Of a DNA stretch of 64,000 nucleotides, positions 43,873 to 52,198 are shown one piece after another. A program made the position numbers and the translations under genes. Numbering within the stretch: position 1 is the first letter of the stretch; each line of letters begins with the position of its first letter. The notes below the pieces were generated by a model. The model had not been told where the DNA came from, ran no database searches, and worked only from the letters and a program-made list of their open reading frames with translations. Location of the stretch: the NCBI GenBank assembly GCA_964616545.1, contig CAZTUA010000032.1, positions 37,061-101,060 of the forward strand. Direction: 5' to 3'. The stretch is from JAQVEM01 sp964616545. GTDB lineage: Bacteria > Actinomycetota > Humimicrobiia > Humimicrobiales > Humimicrobiaceae.

Positions 43873-45222
43873 TTAATTTAATTTTTCCTCAACGACCCGG
43901 GCTATTTTTTCTGCAAGTCTTTCAGTTTCCCCTTTATCGGGACCTTCAAGCATTACCCTGCATATAGACTGAGTGCCCGAATACCTTACAAGCACTCTTC
44001 CCTTATCTGCAAGTTCTTTTTCAACTTCAGATATTACTCTCTTTAATTCAGGTATCTCTTCAAGAGGCGCTTTCCTTTTAACTTTCACATTTATTAAAAC
44101 CTGCGGAAAAGTCTTCATAATTTTTGACAGCTCAAAAAGCGACTTCTTTTCCTTTTGTATAACCGACAGAAGCTGCAGCGCTGTTAATATTCCATCACCG
44201 GTTGTGTGGTATTCTCTAAAAATTACATGCCCTGAGTCTTCTCCTCCAAGTATGCAGTCATTTTTCATCATTTCCTCAAGTACATATCTGTCACCGACTT
44301 TTGTCGCAACATTCTTTATGCCCAGATTTTCCAATGCAATGGAAAGCCCCAGATTGCTCATTACCGTTGTAACTACTGTGTTATTTTTTAATATATTTTC
44401 GTCTTTTAATCTTTTTGCACATATTGCTATTATTCTGTCGCCGTTTATTATATTACCCTTCTCGTCTATTGCTATTAACCTGTCGCCATCTCCGTCAAAA
44501 GCAAGCCCTATGTCGGCACTGGTTTCAACCACCTTTTTTGCAAGCTTTTCCGGGTAAAGCGCACCGCAATCCAGATTAATATTACAGCCATTTGGAGATA
44601 CATTTAAAGAAATAACATCTGCTCTCATTTCCTTAAACAATGTCGGGGCCACTTTATATGTAGCACCATTTGCACAATCCAATACAATTTTCATTCCCTC
44701 AAGGTCAAGGCCTTTGGGAAACGAATTTTTAAGAAACACAATATATCTCCCGCTTGCATCTTCTTCCCGGGATACCTTTCCCAGATTTTCTGAATCTGTC
44801 AGAAGGTTGGGAAGTCTTCTTGAAAGCACAAGTTCTTCAATCTCTATTTCTTCCTCATCAGAGAGCTTATAGCCATTTTTTGAAAATATCTTGATTCCGT
44901 TATCCTGATACGGATTATGTGATGCAGAAATGACTATTCCCGCGTCTGCATCCAGATTGATGGTTAAAAAAGCAATGCCGGGTGTAGGCACCGGCCCTAC
45001 AAGTATTACATCGGTCCCCATTGAACAGATACCCGAGACCAGCGAGCTTTCTATCATGTAACCCGAGAGCCTTGTATCTTTACCGATTACAATTCTTGAA
45101 CAGTGCTTTCTCCTCTTTAATATATGTGCAGTAGCCTGACCGATCTGCATGACCATATCCGGAGTAATCGGATATTCATTCGCAACTCCTCTTATCCCGT
45201 CAGTTCCGAATAGTTTGCCCAT
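43873..45222 (-). CDS. glmM: Phosphoglucosamine mutase
   Basis: Converts glucosamine 6-phosphate to glucosamine 1-phosphate, the second step to UDP-GlcNAc. The 449 residues carry the phosphoserine S101 in ISASHNP, the metal loop DGDGDR (D243, D245, D247), a sugar-binding region GGEDSGHVIF and the C-terminal RYSGTQ phosphate loop. The GTDGIRG start is typical of GlmM rather than phosphomannomutase. It lies between the beta-helix protein and the nucleotidyltransferase-like gene, and near glmS as in actinobacteria. Confidence 0.96.
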   Translation of the reverse strand: MGKLFGTDGIRGVANEYPITPDMVMQIGQATAHILKRRKHCSRIVIGKDTRLSGYMIESSLVSGICSMGTDVILVGPVPTPGIAFLTINLDADAGIVISASHNPYQDNGIKIFSKNGYKLSDEEEIEIEELVLSRRLPNLLTDSENLGKVSREEDASGRYIVFLKNSFPKGLDLEGMKIVLDCANGATYKVAPTLFKEMRADVISLNVSPNGCNINLDCGALYPEKLAKKVVETSADIGLAFDGDGDRLIAIDEKGNIINGDRIIAICAKRLKDENILKNNTVVTTVMSNLGLSIALENLGIKNVATKVGDRYVLEEMMKNDCILGGEDSGHVIFREYHTTGDGILTALQLLSVIQKEKKSLFELSKIMKTFPQVLINVKVKRKAPLEEIPELKRVISEVEKELADKGRVLVRYSGTQSICRVMLEGPDKGETERLAEKIARVVEEKLN

Positions 45223-45280
45223 ATCTTTACCTCCTTTAGAAAATTTCTTTTTTACCGGTTAAATCATTTATCCTGTATGC

Positions 45281-46093
45281 TTATATTCTCTGGTGTAATT
45301 CCTGAGTCTGTCTTAATTTTATTATAGTTTTTGGAGGATAATATCCTTTTGCAGTTGTATTTGGGTACAAAAGTACATCTTTGCCAAGAAGAGTTCCAGG
45401 AGAAGTAACACTATTGCAGCCTGTTTCAACTCCATCTCCAAGTATTGCTCCAAATTTTCTTAAATCAGTATTATATTTTTTCTCTTTTATATAAATAACA
45501 ATATTTGATTCGACCATTTTTAGATTTGCAAGCTTTGTCCCGGCGCCCAGATTTACCCTTCCCAGGATACTATCGCCAATATATGCAAAATGTCCCGCTT
45601 TGCTTCCCCCGAGCATAGCACAGGATTTCAACTCTGTCGTATGGCCCACTACACAATCATTGCCTACAAGCGTGTTGCCTCTAAGATAGGCTCCCTGCCG
45701 CACTTCTGTGTTATCGCCTATTATTGCGGGCCCTTTTATCAACGCGCCGGGCTCTATTACTGTTCCTCTGCCAATATATATCCTGTCGTCCATTAAAACC
45801 GCCCCTGAATATATTATGCTCGCACCTTCCAGAACCTTTCCGTCTTTTTTTATCACGGGTTTCTTTTTTAATATGCCTGTATCAAAGCCTGATTCAATAA
45901 TCTCATTATTATATAAAACAGCTGTTCTATTAATAACTGCTCCATTCTTTCTTAAATTCGAGACATTTGGTTCAATATGCTCATCTATATATTTTTTAAT
46001 TTCCTTTAATGCATCCCATACATATTCACTATCGCTAAAAAGGTCACTAAACCGGGTCCGGCCAAGGTCAAAAAAATTTTCTGGTTTTAACAT
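45281..46093 (-). CDS. Left-handed beta-helix (hexapeptide) acyltransferase-like protein
   Basis: A 270-residue protein whose residues 60-250 form a left-handed parallel beta-helix: repeated hexapeptides such as IGRGTVIEPGALIKGPAIIGDNT and GNDCVVGHTTELKSC. It resembles the acetyltransferase half of GlmU and stand-alone sugar-phosphate relatives, but has no N-terminal nucleotidyltransferase domain. The preceding 50 residues are helical (FFDLGRTRFSDLF). It is 58 bases upstream of glmM in the same operon, so a role in glucosamine 1-phosphate acetylation is plausible. This is inferred from context; a gamma-carbonic anhydrase-like or scaffold role cannot be excluded. Confidence 0.72.
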   Translation of the reverse strand: MLKPENFFDLGRTRFSDLFSDSEYVWDALKEIKKYIDEHIEPNVSNLRKNGAVINRTAVLYNNEIIESGFDTGILKKKPVIKKDGKVLEGASIIYSGAVLMDDRIYIGRGTVIEPGALIKGPAIIGDNTEVRQGAYLRGNTLVGNDCVVGHTTELKSCAMLGGSKAGHFAYIGDSILGRVNLGAGTKLANLKMVESNIVIYIKEKKYNTDLRKFGAILGDGVETGCNSVTSPGTLLGKDVLLYPNTTAKGYYPPKTIIKLRQTQELHQRI

Positions 46094-46121
46094 TTAAATA
46101 CTCCTTAAAAAACCTTTATTT

Positions 46122-47177
46122 TTAAATAATCCTATTTTCTCCCCCGATATACTTTTTTTTAACAAAAGGAGAAGTCATGCAGGATAATACACCGAAATAA
46201 TCTGGCTTAAAAGAAATTATACTGCCAGATTTCAATTTTAAAAAGCCGTTTTTATCCATACGTGGCACATTTTCCTTTATTCCCAGAATTGTGTGGTCGC
46301 TGCTCTGGCCGGCAATGTATAAACCTGATTCGCAGCAGAGGATGTTTTCACTTCTCACATCCTGCAGACCCAGAGCCACAATAATTTTATATACCCTGTT
46401 ATTTTTCTTTTTAACCTCTATTGTCTGTGCCTCCAGAATGAACGTGTCTGTATGGGCTCCTCTTATAGGCCTGTAATTAACCGTTTCCTGACCCATAAGT
46501 ATAGCCTCTCCTATTCTTACCTGGTTGATTCCTCCCGGAACCAGATCTTTCTCGATTAAGTTCCAGCTGCTTGAATTTCCGCCCGATACGACCGGTATAT
46601 CTGCCCCGGTAGCTTTTTTAACTTTCCGGTGCAGGTCAATAAGAATCTTTAAGCTTTCAGGAGAGGGTCCATTTTTTGTAATACATCTTGCATTTGTTCC
46701 CAGCCCATACAATTCAACGAACCTGTAGTTTTTTACCAGTTGAACACAGAAACCGGTAACATTTTCAGGAAGAAGGCCTTCCCTGTCATCATCTGTTTCA
46801 ACCATTACTATTACCCGGTGTTTTATTTTCTTTCTCCTGCAGGCATCATCAATTAACTTTATTGTTTCTAACCGGGTATTTAAGCTAATGTCGCAGACCT
46901 CAACCAGTCTCTCAACTTCATCCGGCATGGGGCTCCGCAGCATTATAAGAGTCTGCTTCCTGCCGTAAAAATTTCTTAATCTCTCAAGGTTTCTCAGACG
47001 GCTGTCCCCAAGAATTTCAATTCCGGAATTTTTCATCGTCTCCGCTATCTCTATATCTCCCAGTACGCATTTGGTAACACCGACAACAGAAATACCGGAC
47101 TCAGAATACCGCTTTCTAACAATACTGCTATTATGAAATATTTTATCAAGGTATATTTTTAAACAGGGATAGCTCAT
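46122..47177 (-). CDS. Alanine racemase-fold PLP protein, ornithine racemase-like
   Basis: A 351-residue fold III PLP enzyme. K36 in GVTKCVLGD is the probable PLP lysine, with IVMVETDDDREGLLP, LYGLGTNARCI and VVSGGNSSSW following. These motifs, and the lack of the alr C-terminal domain pattern, place it with ornithine racemase or YhfX-type proteins. It would supply a D-amino acid from ornithine or another substrate. It sits immediately after rpsI and is probably cotranscribed with the ribosomal genes. D-ornithine in peptidoglycan is an interesting but unsupported possibility. Confidence 0.75.
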   Translation of the reverse strand: MSYPCLKIYLDKIFHNSSIVRKRYSESGISVVGVTKCVLGDIEIAETMKNSGIEILGDSRLRNLERLRNFYGRKQTLIMLRSPMPDEVERLVEVCDISLNTRLETIKLIDDACRRKKIKHRVIVMVETDDDREGLLPENVTGFCVQLVKNYRFVELYGLGTNARCITKNGPSPESLKILIDLHRKVKKATGADIPVVSGGNSSSWNLIEKDLVPGGINQVRIGEAILMGQETVNYRPIRGAHTDTFILEAQTIEVKKKNNRVYKIIVALGLQDVRSENILCCESGLYIAGQSSDHTILGIKENVPRMDKNGFLKLKSGSIISFKPDYFGVLSCMTSPFVKKKYIGGENRII

Positions 47178-47190
47178 TAAGAAAAGATTA

Positions 47191-47586
47191 TTATCTCTTG
47201 GAGAACTGGGGTCTTTTTCTGGCTTTTTTTAGGCCATACTTTTTCCTCTCTTTTATTCTTGAATCCCGGGTTAAAAACCCCTCTCTTTTAAGTATGGTCC
47301 TGAATTCTTGATTTACTTCCAGAAGCGCCCTGGAAATACCATGGCGCAGTGCTCCTGCCTGTCCCGACATTCCCCCTCCTGATAAATCAGCAATAACATC
47401 ATAAGCGTTTTCTGTATTTGTAACCTTAAAAGGTTCCATAATGATGGTTATAAGAGATTCTCTTTTGAAATACTCTTTAAAATCCCTTGAATTTACCGTG
47501 ATTTTCCCTTCCCCGGGGAATAACCTTACCCTTGCTATCGATTCTTTTCTCTTTCCGGTTGCGTCATAAATTGCTTGTTCAGTCAA
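47191..47586 (-). CDS. rpsI: 30S ribosomal protein S9
   Basis: A 131-residue protein of the small-subunit head. Its C-terminal tail (KKARKRPQFSKR) reaches toward the P-site tRNA. The core motif GGGMSGQAGALRHGISRALL is present, and the N-terminus has the usual GKRKESIARVRL. It follows rplM by 14 bases and is the last ribosomal gene of this cluster; the racemase gene begins 13 bases on. Confidence 0.97.
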   Translation of the reverse strand: MTEQAIYDATGKRKESIARVRLFPGEGKITVNSRDFKEYFKRESLITIIMEPFKVTNTENAYDVIADLSGGGMSGQAGALRHGISRALLEVNQEFRTILKREGFLTRDSRIKERKKYGLKKARKRPQFSKR

Positions 47587-47600
47587 ATTGCTTCTCCTTT

Positions 47601-48044
47601 TTATAAATCTAGTTTTTGAGGTTTCTGAGCACTATGTATATTTTTTTCGCCTTTATAAATTTTTAATTTTTTTAAAATTTTCCTGCCCAGGATGTTGTGC
47701 GGCAACATTCCTTTTACTGCATTCCTTATTACAAATTCAGGTGACTGCTCCATCTTTTTTTTCAGATTTGTAACCTTAAGATTGCCCACATACCCGGAAT
47801 GCCTGTAATATTTTTTATCTTCCAGCTTATTACCCGTGACTTTTATTTTATCCGCATTTATAACAATCACAAAATCGCCGCAATCCAGGTGCGGTGTAAA
47901 AGCTGGTTTATTTTTGCCTCTTAAAATTTTTGCTATTTCCGTGCACAGTCTTCCAAGGTTTTTATCTTTTGCATCAATTAAATACCATTTTCTTTCAATT
48001 TCTTCTTTTTTTAAGTTAAATGTTTTCAGCCCTACATTTACCAT
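47601..48044 (-). CDS. rplM: 50S ribosomal protein L13
   Basis: A 147-residue large-subunit protein with the family motifs ERKWYLIDAKDKNLGRLCTEIAKIL and MLPHNILGRKILKKLKIYKG. The start lies inside truA (29-base overlap), with AGGAGG at four bases' distance, so translation is likely coupled. The first eight residues (MVNVGLKT) are a small extension compared with common L13. Confidence 0.96.
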   Translation of the reverse strand: MVNVGLKTFNLKKEEIERKWYLIDAKDKNLGRLCTEIAKILRGKNKPAFTPHLDCGDFVIVINADKIKVTGNKLEDKKYYRHSGYVGNLKVTNLKKKMEQSPEFVIRNAVKGMLPHNILGRKILKKLKIYKGEKNIHSAQKPQKLDL

Positions 48045-48804
48045 AATTCCTCCTATTACCTAAATACTCAACTCCAGTAAGAAAAAGTCCCTTTGCCGGT
48101 ACTATTCTCCCGGTTAGATTTCTATCCCTTTTTTTTAAAGCTTCTCTTATGCCTGCCGGCTCTCTCTGCCCGCTTCCTACTTCCATTATAGTTCCTATTA
48201 TAATTCTAACCATATTATATAAAAAAGAATTGGCCGCTATTTTAAAAACAATTAAGCCATCAGTCTCTCTGTCTACCGAAAATCTACATACTTTCCTTAT
48301 CGTATTGCCTTTCAGACATTCCGGATTACAAAAGGACCCGAAGTCTTTTGTTCCGATAAACATCTTCGCCGCCTTTTTCATAAGCTTTATGTCTAACTTT
48401 TTATTCACCAGAATACTGTATTTTTTCAAAAAAACGCTCTGATATTCTTTATTTACTACATAGTAACTATATTCTCTTAAAACTGCATCCCTTCTCGCAT
48501 CAAAAGAATTGCTTACTTTGTTAATTTTTTTAATAACTATATCATCAGGAAGCAGGCTATTAACAGACCACTGGATTCTGTAAATGTCCAGTTCTGAGGC
48601 AGTATTAAAATTCACTACCTGATTTCTGGCATGTACCCCTGCATCGGTTCTCCCCGCATATTTAAAATTAACTTCTTCATTTAGTATTTTTGAAAGAACC
48701 CCGGTTAACTGCCCCTGTATAGTATTAATGCCACCCGGCTGTATCTGGAATCCACTATAATTGGTCCCGTCATATTCCACAACAGCCATATAGTTATTCA
48801 CCAT
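48016..48804 (-). CDS. truA: tRNA pseudouridine(38-40) synthase
   Basis: Modifies uridines 38-40 in the anticodon stem of many tRNAs. The 262 residues carry the catalytic Asp54 in AGRTDAGVHARNQV, preceded by YDGTNYSGFQIQP. Placed between rplQ and rplM as in many Gram-positive and actinobacterial genomes. The last 29 bases overlap rplM. Confidence 0.95.
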   Translation of the reverse strand: MVNNYMAVVEYDGTNYSGFQIQPGGINTIQGQLTGVLSKILNEEVNFKYAGRTDAGVHARNQVVNFNTASELDIYRIQWSVNSLLPDDIVIKKINKVSNSFDARRDAVLREYSYYVVNKEYQSVFLKKYSILVNKKLDIKLMKKAAKMFIGTKDFGSFCNPECLKGNTIRKVCRFSVDRETDGLIVFKIAANSFLYNMVRIIIGTIMEVGSGQREPAGIREALKKRDRNLTGRIVPAKGLFLTGVEYLGNRRNYGKCRAENI

Positions 48805-48851
48805 ATTATGCAGTTTAAATTTATACTTTTCAAAATAACAGTAATCCTGCT

Positions 48852-49208
48852 TTATTTTTTAAGCAGCTCCATTATTACAAGTTGAGCTCCGTCACCGGTT
48901 CTATTTTTATATTTTACAATTCTTGTAAACCCGCTTGACCTCTCATACATTCCCGGAGTTATCTCATTAAATAATTTCTGTACGGCCTCAGTATTACCCA
49001 GTAATCTTATACAATTCCTTCTGGCAGCCAGGTTATCCTTCCTGGCTATTGTTATTAATTTATCAACAAAACTTCTTACATATCTCGCTTTTGCCGAAGT
49101 AGTTATAATCTTTCCGCTATTAAATAGCGAAATAGCTAGATTCCTCATAATCGCTTTCTGGTGATTGCTGCTTCCGCCCAGTCTCCTGCCTTTTTTCGGT
49201 ATTACCAT
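48852..49208 (-). CDS. rplQ: 50S ribosomal protein L17
   Basis: A 118-residue protein near the tunnel exit. GRRLGGSSNHQKAIMRNLA and the C-terminal RTGDGAQLVIMELL are diagnostic. Its start MVIPKKGRRLG differs slightly from the common MRHR-KGR form. It follows rpoA by 19 bases, so it is cotranscribed with RNA polymerase alpha as usual. Confidence 0.96.
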   Translation of the reverse strand: MVIPKKGRRLGGSSNHQKAIMRNLAISLFNSGKIITTSAKARYVRSFVDKLITIARKDNLAARRNCIRLLGNTEAVQKLFNEITPGMYERSSGFTRIVKYKNRTGDGAQLVIMELLKK

Positions 49209-49227
49209 ACTTTACTTCTCCTGCCCG

Positions 49228-50163
49228 TTATTTTTGCTTAAAAGATAGCCCAAGCTCTTTTATTTTATCTTTTACTTCCTGGATAGATTTCTGGCCAAAA
49301 TTCCTTATATCCAGTAGTTCATCCTCGCTGTACTCCAGCAATTTTTCAACAGAGTTAATTCCTTCTCTCTTCAAGCAGTTATATGCCCTTACAGAAAGTT
49401 CCAGTTCTTCAATAGAAGGATACTCCTGCTTTGTGTCTTCCTCCTCAATTTCTTCAAAAATCAATTCGTCTTTATTTTTCTTATCGGAAAGATCTATCAG
49501 GAGCGCCATGTAATCATTTATAATTTTGGATGCCTGGCTTAAAGCATCCTCTGGCTTAACACTGCCATTTGTTTTTATATTGACTGAAAGCTTATCAAAG
49601 TTGGTCATCTGACCGACTCTTGTATTTTCAACCTTGAAATAAACAATTTTTACCGGTGAAAACATTGTATCAACCGGTATTACTCCTATTGGTTCACCTT
49701 CCACTGCATTTTCTTCGGCAGTTCTATAACCTTTATCTTTTTCGATCCGTATTTCTGCCGCAAGCTTTCCCTTCTTCGCAAGTGTACAGATATATTCATC
49801 CGGATTCACTATTTCCACATCACCTGCAAGTTTTATATCCGAAGCAGTAACTGTTGCCGGCCCCTTTTTTTCAAGCTTCAGCAATACTGGCTCATCGTCT
49901 TCCATTCTGAAAACAACACCTTTCAGGTTAGCAACAAATTCCAGCATATCTTCTTTCATTCCTTCCAGAGTTGAGAACTCATGCATAATTCCGTCAACTC
50001 TTACTCTTGTTATTCCAACACCCTCTATGGACGAGAGCAGCACCCTTCTTATCGAATTACCCAGAGTGTGCCCGAAACCCCGTTCCAGGGGTTCTATAAT
50101 AAATTTACCCGAAAAATCATCTTTATGTTTGATGCTAACATTGGGTTTATGCATTTTTAGCAA
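49228..50163 (-). CDS. rpoA: RNA polymerase alpha subunit
   Basis: A 311-residue core polymerase assembly subunit. The N-terminal domain (about 1-225) has FIIEPLERGFGHTLGNSIRRVLLSS for dimerisation. An acidic linker (EEIEEEDTKQ) is followed by the C-terminal domain (about 243-311, LELSVRAYNCLKREGI, FGQKSIQEVKDKI) that contacts activators and UP elements. A complete protein. It starts 44 bases after rpsD. Confidence 0.97.
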   Translation of the reverse strand: MLKMHKPNVSIKHKDDFSGKFIIEPLERGFGHTLGNSIRRVLLSSIEGVGITRVRVDGIMHEFSTLEGMKEDMLEFVANLKGVVFRMEDDEPVLLKLEKKGPATVTASDIKLAGDVEIVNPDEYICTLAKKGKLAAEIRIEKDKGYRTAEENAVEGEPIGVIPVDTMFSPVKIVYFKVENTRVGQMTNFDKLSVNIKTNGSVKPEDALSQASKIINDYMALLIDLSDKKNKDELIFEEIEEEDTKQEYPSIEELELSVRAYNCLKREGINSVEKLLEYSEDELLDIRNFGQKSIQEVKDKIKELGLSFKQK

Positions 50164-50207
50164 TTTATACCTACCTCCTAAAAAGAAAATTCAATAGAAT
50201 ATTCATA

Positions 50208-50834
50208 TTACTTAGAATAAAGCTCTACTATTACCTGTTCATTAACAGGCGCCTTTATCTCGTCACGCCCCGGGTATCTTAGAAGTTTCCCTTTCAGGTT
50301 ATCCAGGTCGACTTCAAGATATTCCGGTATAGTAAGACTTGCTCCGCTCTCTCTCGCTCCAACTACAGGTGCTATCTCCTTGCTGGATTCAGCAACACTC
50401 ACTTCATCTCCTTCTTTTAACTGATATGAGGGCTTATCCACCTTTTTCCCATTAACGGTAATGTGACCGTGGGTAATCAGCTGTTTTGCCTGTGCCCTTG
50501 AAGTAGCAAGTCCCATCATATAAAGAATGCTATCAAGTCTCGTTTCCAGGAACAGGAGCAGATTCTCTCCGGTAATTCCTTTTTTCTTTACTGCTTTTTT
50601 ATAATAATTTCTAAACTGGCGTTCCAGTAATCCGTAGTACCTTTTTGCTTTTTGCTTTTCCCTTAACTGGTTGTAATACTCGGTCTCCATAAGCCTTCTT
50701 TTAGCTCTCTGGCCTGGAACATAAGGTTTTTTTTCTAAAACACATTTGTCAGTAAAACATCTCTGACCCTTTAAAAATAACTTCTCTTTTTCTCTTCTAC
50801 ACTGCTTGCAGGCAGGTTCTTTTCCTGTAGACAT
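50208..50834 (-). CDS. rpsD: 30S ribosomal protein S4, zinc-binding form
   Basis: A 208-residue primary 16S rRNA binder and, in some bacteria, a translational repressor. A four-Cys zinc site is visible at C9, C12, C26 and C31 (CKQCRREK...RCFTDKCVLE). The S4 RNA-binding domain covers about 97-160 (LDSILYMMGLATSRAQAKQLITHGHITVNG). The zinc form is the Thermus and actinobacterial style. It lies between rpsK and rpoA. Confidence 0.96.
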   Translation of the reverse strand: MSTGKEPACKQCRREKEKLFLKGQRCFTDKCVLEKKPYVPGQRAKRRLMETEYYNQLREKQKAKRYYGLLERQFRNYYKKAVKKKGITGENLLLFLETRLDSILYMMGLATSRAQAKQLITHGHITVNGKKVDKPSYQLKEGDEVSVAESSKEIAPVVGARESGASLTIPEYLEVDLDNLKGKLLRYPGRDEIKAPVNEQVIVELYSK

Positions 50835-50863
50835 ATTTATAATTACTCCTTATTTTAAACTTT

Positions 50864-51262
50864 TTAAACTCTTCTTCTCTTGGGCGGCCTGCAGCCATTA
50901 TGAGGCACCGGTGTTACATCTATTATGTTTCCAATTTCCAGTCCGGCTGCCTGAAGAGACCTTACAGCAGTTTCCCTTCCTGAACCAACACCCTTAACTC
51001 TCACATCTACTCTGGCAACTCCATGATCTTTTGCAGTTTTTGCCACTGCTGTTGCAGTTATCTGTGCAGCAAAAGGTGTGCTTTTCTTGGAACCTTTAAA
51101 ACCCTGGCCTCCAGCACTGCCCCAGGCAATAGTATTGCCATCTAAATCAGTAATATTTACAATCGTGTTATTAAAAGTAGATTGAATATGCGCAATTCCA
51201 TGCGGTATATTCTTTCTCTCTTTACTTTTTATTCTTCTTTTACCAGTGGTTTTCTTCGCCAA
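50864..51262 (-). CDS. rpsK: 30S ribosomal protein S11
   Basis: A 132-residue platform protein with GIAHIQSTFNNTIVNITDLDGN, WGSAGGQGFKGSKKSTPFAAQ and the C-terminal THNGCRPPKRRRV-type ending (here PHNGCRPPKRRRV). It follows rpsM by 21 bases. Confidence 0.97.
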   Translation of the reverse strand: MAKKTTGKRRIKSKERKNIPHGIAHIQSTFNNTIVNITDLDGNTIAWGSAGGQGFKGSKKSTPFAAQITATAVAKTAKDHGVARVDVRVKGVGSGRETAVRSLQAAGLEIGNIIDVTPVPHNGCRPPKRRRV

Positions 51263-51283
51263 ATTTACCTCCCTTAAATTTTA

Positions 51284-51658
51284 TCAGGGTTTTCCCTTTC
51301 TTATTCCAACACTTCTTTTTTTACCTTTTCTGGTTCTGGCATTAGTATGGGTTCTCTGTCCCCTAACCGGCAGTCCTCTCTTATGCCTGATACCTCTGTA
51401 AGAATTCACTTCTATTAATCTTTTTATGTTCTGATTTACTTCTCTCCTCAGATCTCCCTCAATAGTATAATTATTTTCTATATACTCTCTTATCTTTATT
51501 ATCTCATCCTCACTTAGATCTTTGGCCTTCATTTTTTTATCAATATCCAGTTCTCTGAGTATTTTCCCGGCTGTTGATCTTCCGACTCCAAATATATAAG
51601 TCAAAGCTATACAAATATGTTTGTCATTTGGTATGTCTACACCTGAAATCCTTACCAA
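51284..51658 (-). CDS. rpsM: 30S ribosomal protein S13
   Basis: A 124-residue head protein. RISGVDIPNDKHICIALTYIFGVG at the N-terminus and SYRGIRHKRGLPVRGQRTHTNARTRKG at the C-terminus are unmistakable. It follows rpmJ by 11 bases in the usual infA-rpmJ-rpsM-rpsK-rpsD order. Confidence 0.97.
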   Translation of the reverse strand: MVRISGVDIPNDKHICIALTYIFGVGRSTAGKILRELDIDKKMKAKDLSEDEIIKIREYIENNYTIEGDLRREVNQNIKRLIEVNSYRGIRHKRGLPVRGQRTHTNARTRKGKKRSVGIRKGKP

Positions 51659-51669
51659 TTAAAACCTCC

Positions 51670-51783
51670 TTAACCCTGTCTTTGCTTGTGACGCGGATTT
51701 TTGCAAATAATAATAACTTTTCCTTCTCTTTTTATGACTTTACAATTTTTACACATCTTTTTAACTGATGGCTTTACTTTCAT
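51670..51783 (-). CDS. rpmJ: 50S ribosomal protein L36, zinc form
   Basis: A 37-residue protein, reading MKVKPSVKKMCKNCKV and ending NPRHKQRQG. The zinc ligands C11, C14, C27 and H32 are all present, so this is the zinc-dependent form rather than the C-minus paralogue. It lies between infA (85 bases upstream) and rpsM. Confidence 0.95.
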   Translation of the reverse strand: MKVKPSVKKMCKNCKVIKREGKVIIICKNPRHKQRQG

Positions 51784-51867
51784 TTTTCCTACCTCTTTTA
51801 GTCTTATCTTTCTCCATCTTCCGCTATTTATAAAATTCCGGGCTTATTCTGTAAGGCCGATTATGAA

Positions 51868-52089
51868 TTATTTCTTCCTGAAAATAATTCTTCCTCTGCT
51901 TAAATCATAAGGCGATATTTCAACTTTGACTTTATCGCCCGGTAAAATTTTTATATAATGCATCCTCATCTTACCGGAAATATGAGCCAGTACTTTATGG
52001 CCGTTATCAAGCTCAACTTTAAACATAGCATTTGGAAGTGCTTCTAGAATAGTTCCTTCAGCTTCTATTACACTTTCTTTTTTAGAAAT
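51868..52089 (-). CDS. infA: Translation initiation factor IF-1, apparent ATT start codon
   Basis: IF-1, an OB-fold factor that blocks the A site during initiation. The core EAEGTILEALPNAMFKVEL, LAHISGKMRMHYIKILPGD and ISPYDLSRGRI is highly conserved. The frame is open from a TTG at 52107, but that codon has no Shine-Dalgarno site. The codon ATT at 52089, six bases after GGGGG, gives exactly 73 residues starting (M)SKKESVIEAEG, the length and pattern of actinobacterial IF-1 (MAKKDGAIEVEG). So ATT is the best start. A hairpin GTAGAC/GTCTAC (52137-52168) lies upstream. Confidence 0.93.
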   Translation of the reverse strand: MSKKESVIEAEGTILEALPNAMFKVELDNGHKVLAHISGKMRMHYIKILPGDKVKVEISPYDLSRGRIIFRKK

Positions 52090-52095
52090 TTTTAA

Positions 52096-52100
52096 CCCCC
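52096..52100 (-). promoter_or_regulatory. Ribosome-binding site that points to an ATT start for infA
   Basis: On the minus strand GGGGG (52100-52096) is followed by six bases (TTAAAA) and ATT (52089-52087). No ATG, GTG or other TTG stands at a suitable distance in frame. The sequence GGGGG pairs less well with the 16S tail than GGAGG, so initiation may be doubly weak. Confidence 0.55.
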
Positions 52101-52198
52101 GAATCAATATTTTAAAATAAAAAATAGCGCAAATAAGTAGACTACCAAAAAATTTTTAGCATGTCTACAATATTTTTAATATTTCAATACTTTATCCC

